Shown here in pieces: positions 63,204 through 64,000 of a stretch of DNA of 64,000 bases. This DNA comes from an uncultured Alistipes sp. (GTDB taxonomy: Bacteria > Bacteroidota > Bacteroidia > Bacteroidales > Rikenellaceae). The notes below the pieces were generated by a model that worked only from the letters and a program-made list of their open reading frames with translations, ran no database searches and had not been told where the DNA came from. Both the position numbers and the translations under genes were made by a program. The first letter of the stretch is position 1; each line of letters opens with the position of its first letter. The stretch covers positions 124,001 to 188,000 of the forward strand of contig CANQDE010000001.1 in NCBI GenBank assembly GCA_947591475.1, read 5' to 3'.

Positions 63204-63281
63204 GCTTTATTGTTGCCGGAAAGGCGGAAAATCGAATCCGCCTGCCCGTCCGATTGTCCGGCGCTGAACCTTTTCAGCCTG

Positions 63282-63701
63282 CTATTTTTCTGCCTCCTCG
63301 GGCGCTTCGCTCGGCAACTCGAACTTCGTGAAGCCGGCCTGTACCAAAGTGTTGTACCACATGAAGCATTTTTTGATGTCCGATACGTGCACCCGCTCGC
63401 GGTCGTATTCGGGCAACACCTCGGCAAATGCCGCTTTCAGTTTTTCGGGCGCCTCTTTGTGGCTGATCGCCTCTTTGCCGCCCGTGTGGGCGTAAATTTT
63501 GGTGAATACGTCGGCCAACGGAATGTCGTCGCCCTCCGTGAACATCGAAATTTCGGTCAGCGCGCTCACTTTCGCATTCGCCGAAGCGTTCATGCGACGT
63601 CCGTCGGTCAGCGACTCCACGATTACGCCGCGCACCGACTGGGCCACGTATTTGTACAACCCGGGTTGGCCCGAAATGGCCAGAATCTCTTTCAGTTCCA
63701 T
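63282..63701 (-). CDS. DUF5606 family protein
   Basis: 139 residues, a Bacteroidota-restricted family of unknown function. The N-terminus MELKEILAISGQPGLYKYVAQSV and the central SALTEISMFTEGDDIPLADVF are characteristic. A helical C-terminal half ends in an acidic tail (SEAPEEAEK). No signal peptide or membrane span. It starts 3 bases after the mechanosensitive channel gene on the same strand. Confidence 0.9.
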   Translation of the reverse strand: MELKEILAISGQPGLYKYVAQSVRGVIVESLTDGRRMNASANAKVSALTEISMFTEGDDIPLADVFTKIYAHTGGKEAISHKEAPEKLKAAFAEVLPEYDRERVHVSDIKKCFMWYNTLVQAGFTKFELPSEAPEEAEK

Positions 63702-63704
63702 AGA

Positions 63705-64000
63705 TTATTCGTGTTTGACATGCACATCCATCTGCGGGAAGGGGAAGTGTGCGCCCTTGTCCGGCAGTTGTTTGTAGAATTTCTCGTTGTGTTCGAAGAA
63801 TACGTCCCAATAATCGGCGTTCTTCACCCACGCGCGTACGGTCAGCGTAACAGCGCTGTCGGCCAACGCGGAAATCCATACCACGGCGGCCGGATCCTTC
63901 AACACCCGCTCGTCGGCGGCGAGCTGGGCGAGAATGGCGGCCCGAATCGCCTCGATGTCATCGCCGTACGAGACGCCGACCGACCAATCGACCCGTCGCA
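63705..64000 (-). CDS. MscS-family mechanosensitive channel, C-terminal part (cut by window end)
   Basis: The frame is open to the window edge, and about 97 C-terminal residues are visible. RRVDWSVGVSYGDDIEAIRAAI is the MscS middle/C-terminal beta-alpha domain, followed by VWISALADSAVTLTVRAWV and the ending PFPQMDVHVKHE, all typical of small-conductance mechanosensitive channels. The membrane part lies outside the window. An internal GTG at 63905 is not the real start. Confidence 0.9.
   Translation of the reverse strand, partial: RRVDWSVGVSYGDDIEAIRAAILAQLAADERVLKDPAAVVWISALADSAVTLTVRAWVKNADYWDVFFEHNEKFYKQLPDKGAHFPFPQMDVHVKHE

Overview
The window is a chromosomal segment of a GC-rich member of the Bacteroidota, most likely a Bacteroidales near Alistipes/Rikenellaceae. 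This placement is inferred from the gene families and was not tested. Supporting signs are TTTG-N19/20-TAnnTTTG promoters, almost no Shine-Dalgarno sequences, a 1237-residue single-chain PurL, pyruvate:ferredoxin oxidoreductase, GSCFA, DUF2851, DUF5606 and LytS/LytTR-type proteins, and MVSC/FASC-type lipoproteins. No tRNA, rRNA, CRISPR array, transposase or prophage gene was seen.

0-26 kb (all + strand): pfkA and a PfkB-family nucleoside kinase precede a nucleotide-synthesis supercluster: pyrC-carA-carB-pyrK-pyrD-pyrF-pyrE-pyrB, then purE-purK-purL-purC-purF-purM-purN-purH-purD-folD. It encodes every step to UMP and every step to IMP except purB. folD links the formyl-THF supply to PurN and PurH. 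The pyr half starts at a strong promoter, followed by a 35-codon leader ORF whose stop codon lies inside an intrinsic terminator. This is the layout of a translation-coupled, pyrBI-type attenuator. The pur half has its own promoter at about 13.07 kb. PyrB carries a PyrI-like zinc tail but no allosteric nucleotide-binding domain.

26-40 kb (mostly - strand): a degenerate GH2-like secreted protein; an orphan HsdR_N-type nuclease-fold protein; a plsY-acyl-CoA ligase-LytS-LytTR operon; a four-gene operon (PafA-like protein with an eroded active site, SufE, SufT-like protein, short DUF2851 protein); GSCFA and ispE diverging from a 33-bp gap that is almost entirely an inverted repeat; a hydrophilic repeat protein; TspO; and a PepSY-like exported protein.

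40-64 kb: a TonB-dependent receptor paired with an exported nucleoside-hydrolase/FmdE fusion; a long - strand operon lptB-aroA-aroC-prmC-recX-M23 peptidase-META lipoprotein-rsmA; recQ; a complementary pair of M16 peptidase subunits; nifJ; a 6S-like structured RNA; two lipoproteins; a DUF5606 protein; and the C-terminus of an MscS channel cut by the window end.

Two families of structured intergenic repeats are scattered through the window. Family A has seven copies with one near-invariant CCCCCGCC hairpin and a second hairpin whose sequence changes with pairing kept. Family B has a conserved core ending in GGGAACC plus a short variable stem, flanked by long GC palindromes. Neither is explained by a gene in the window.
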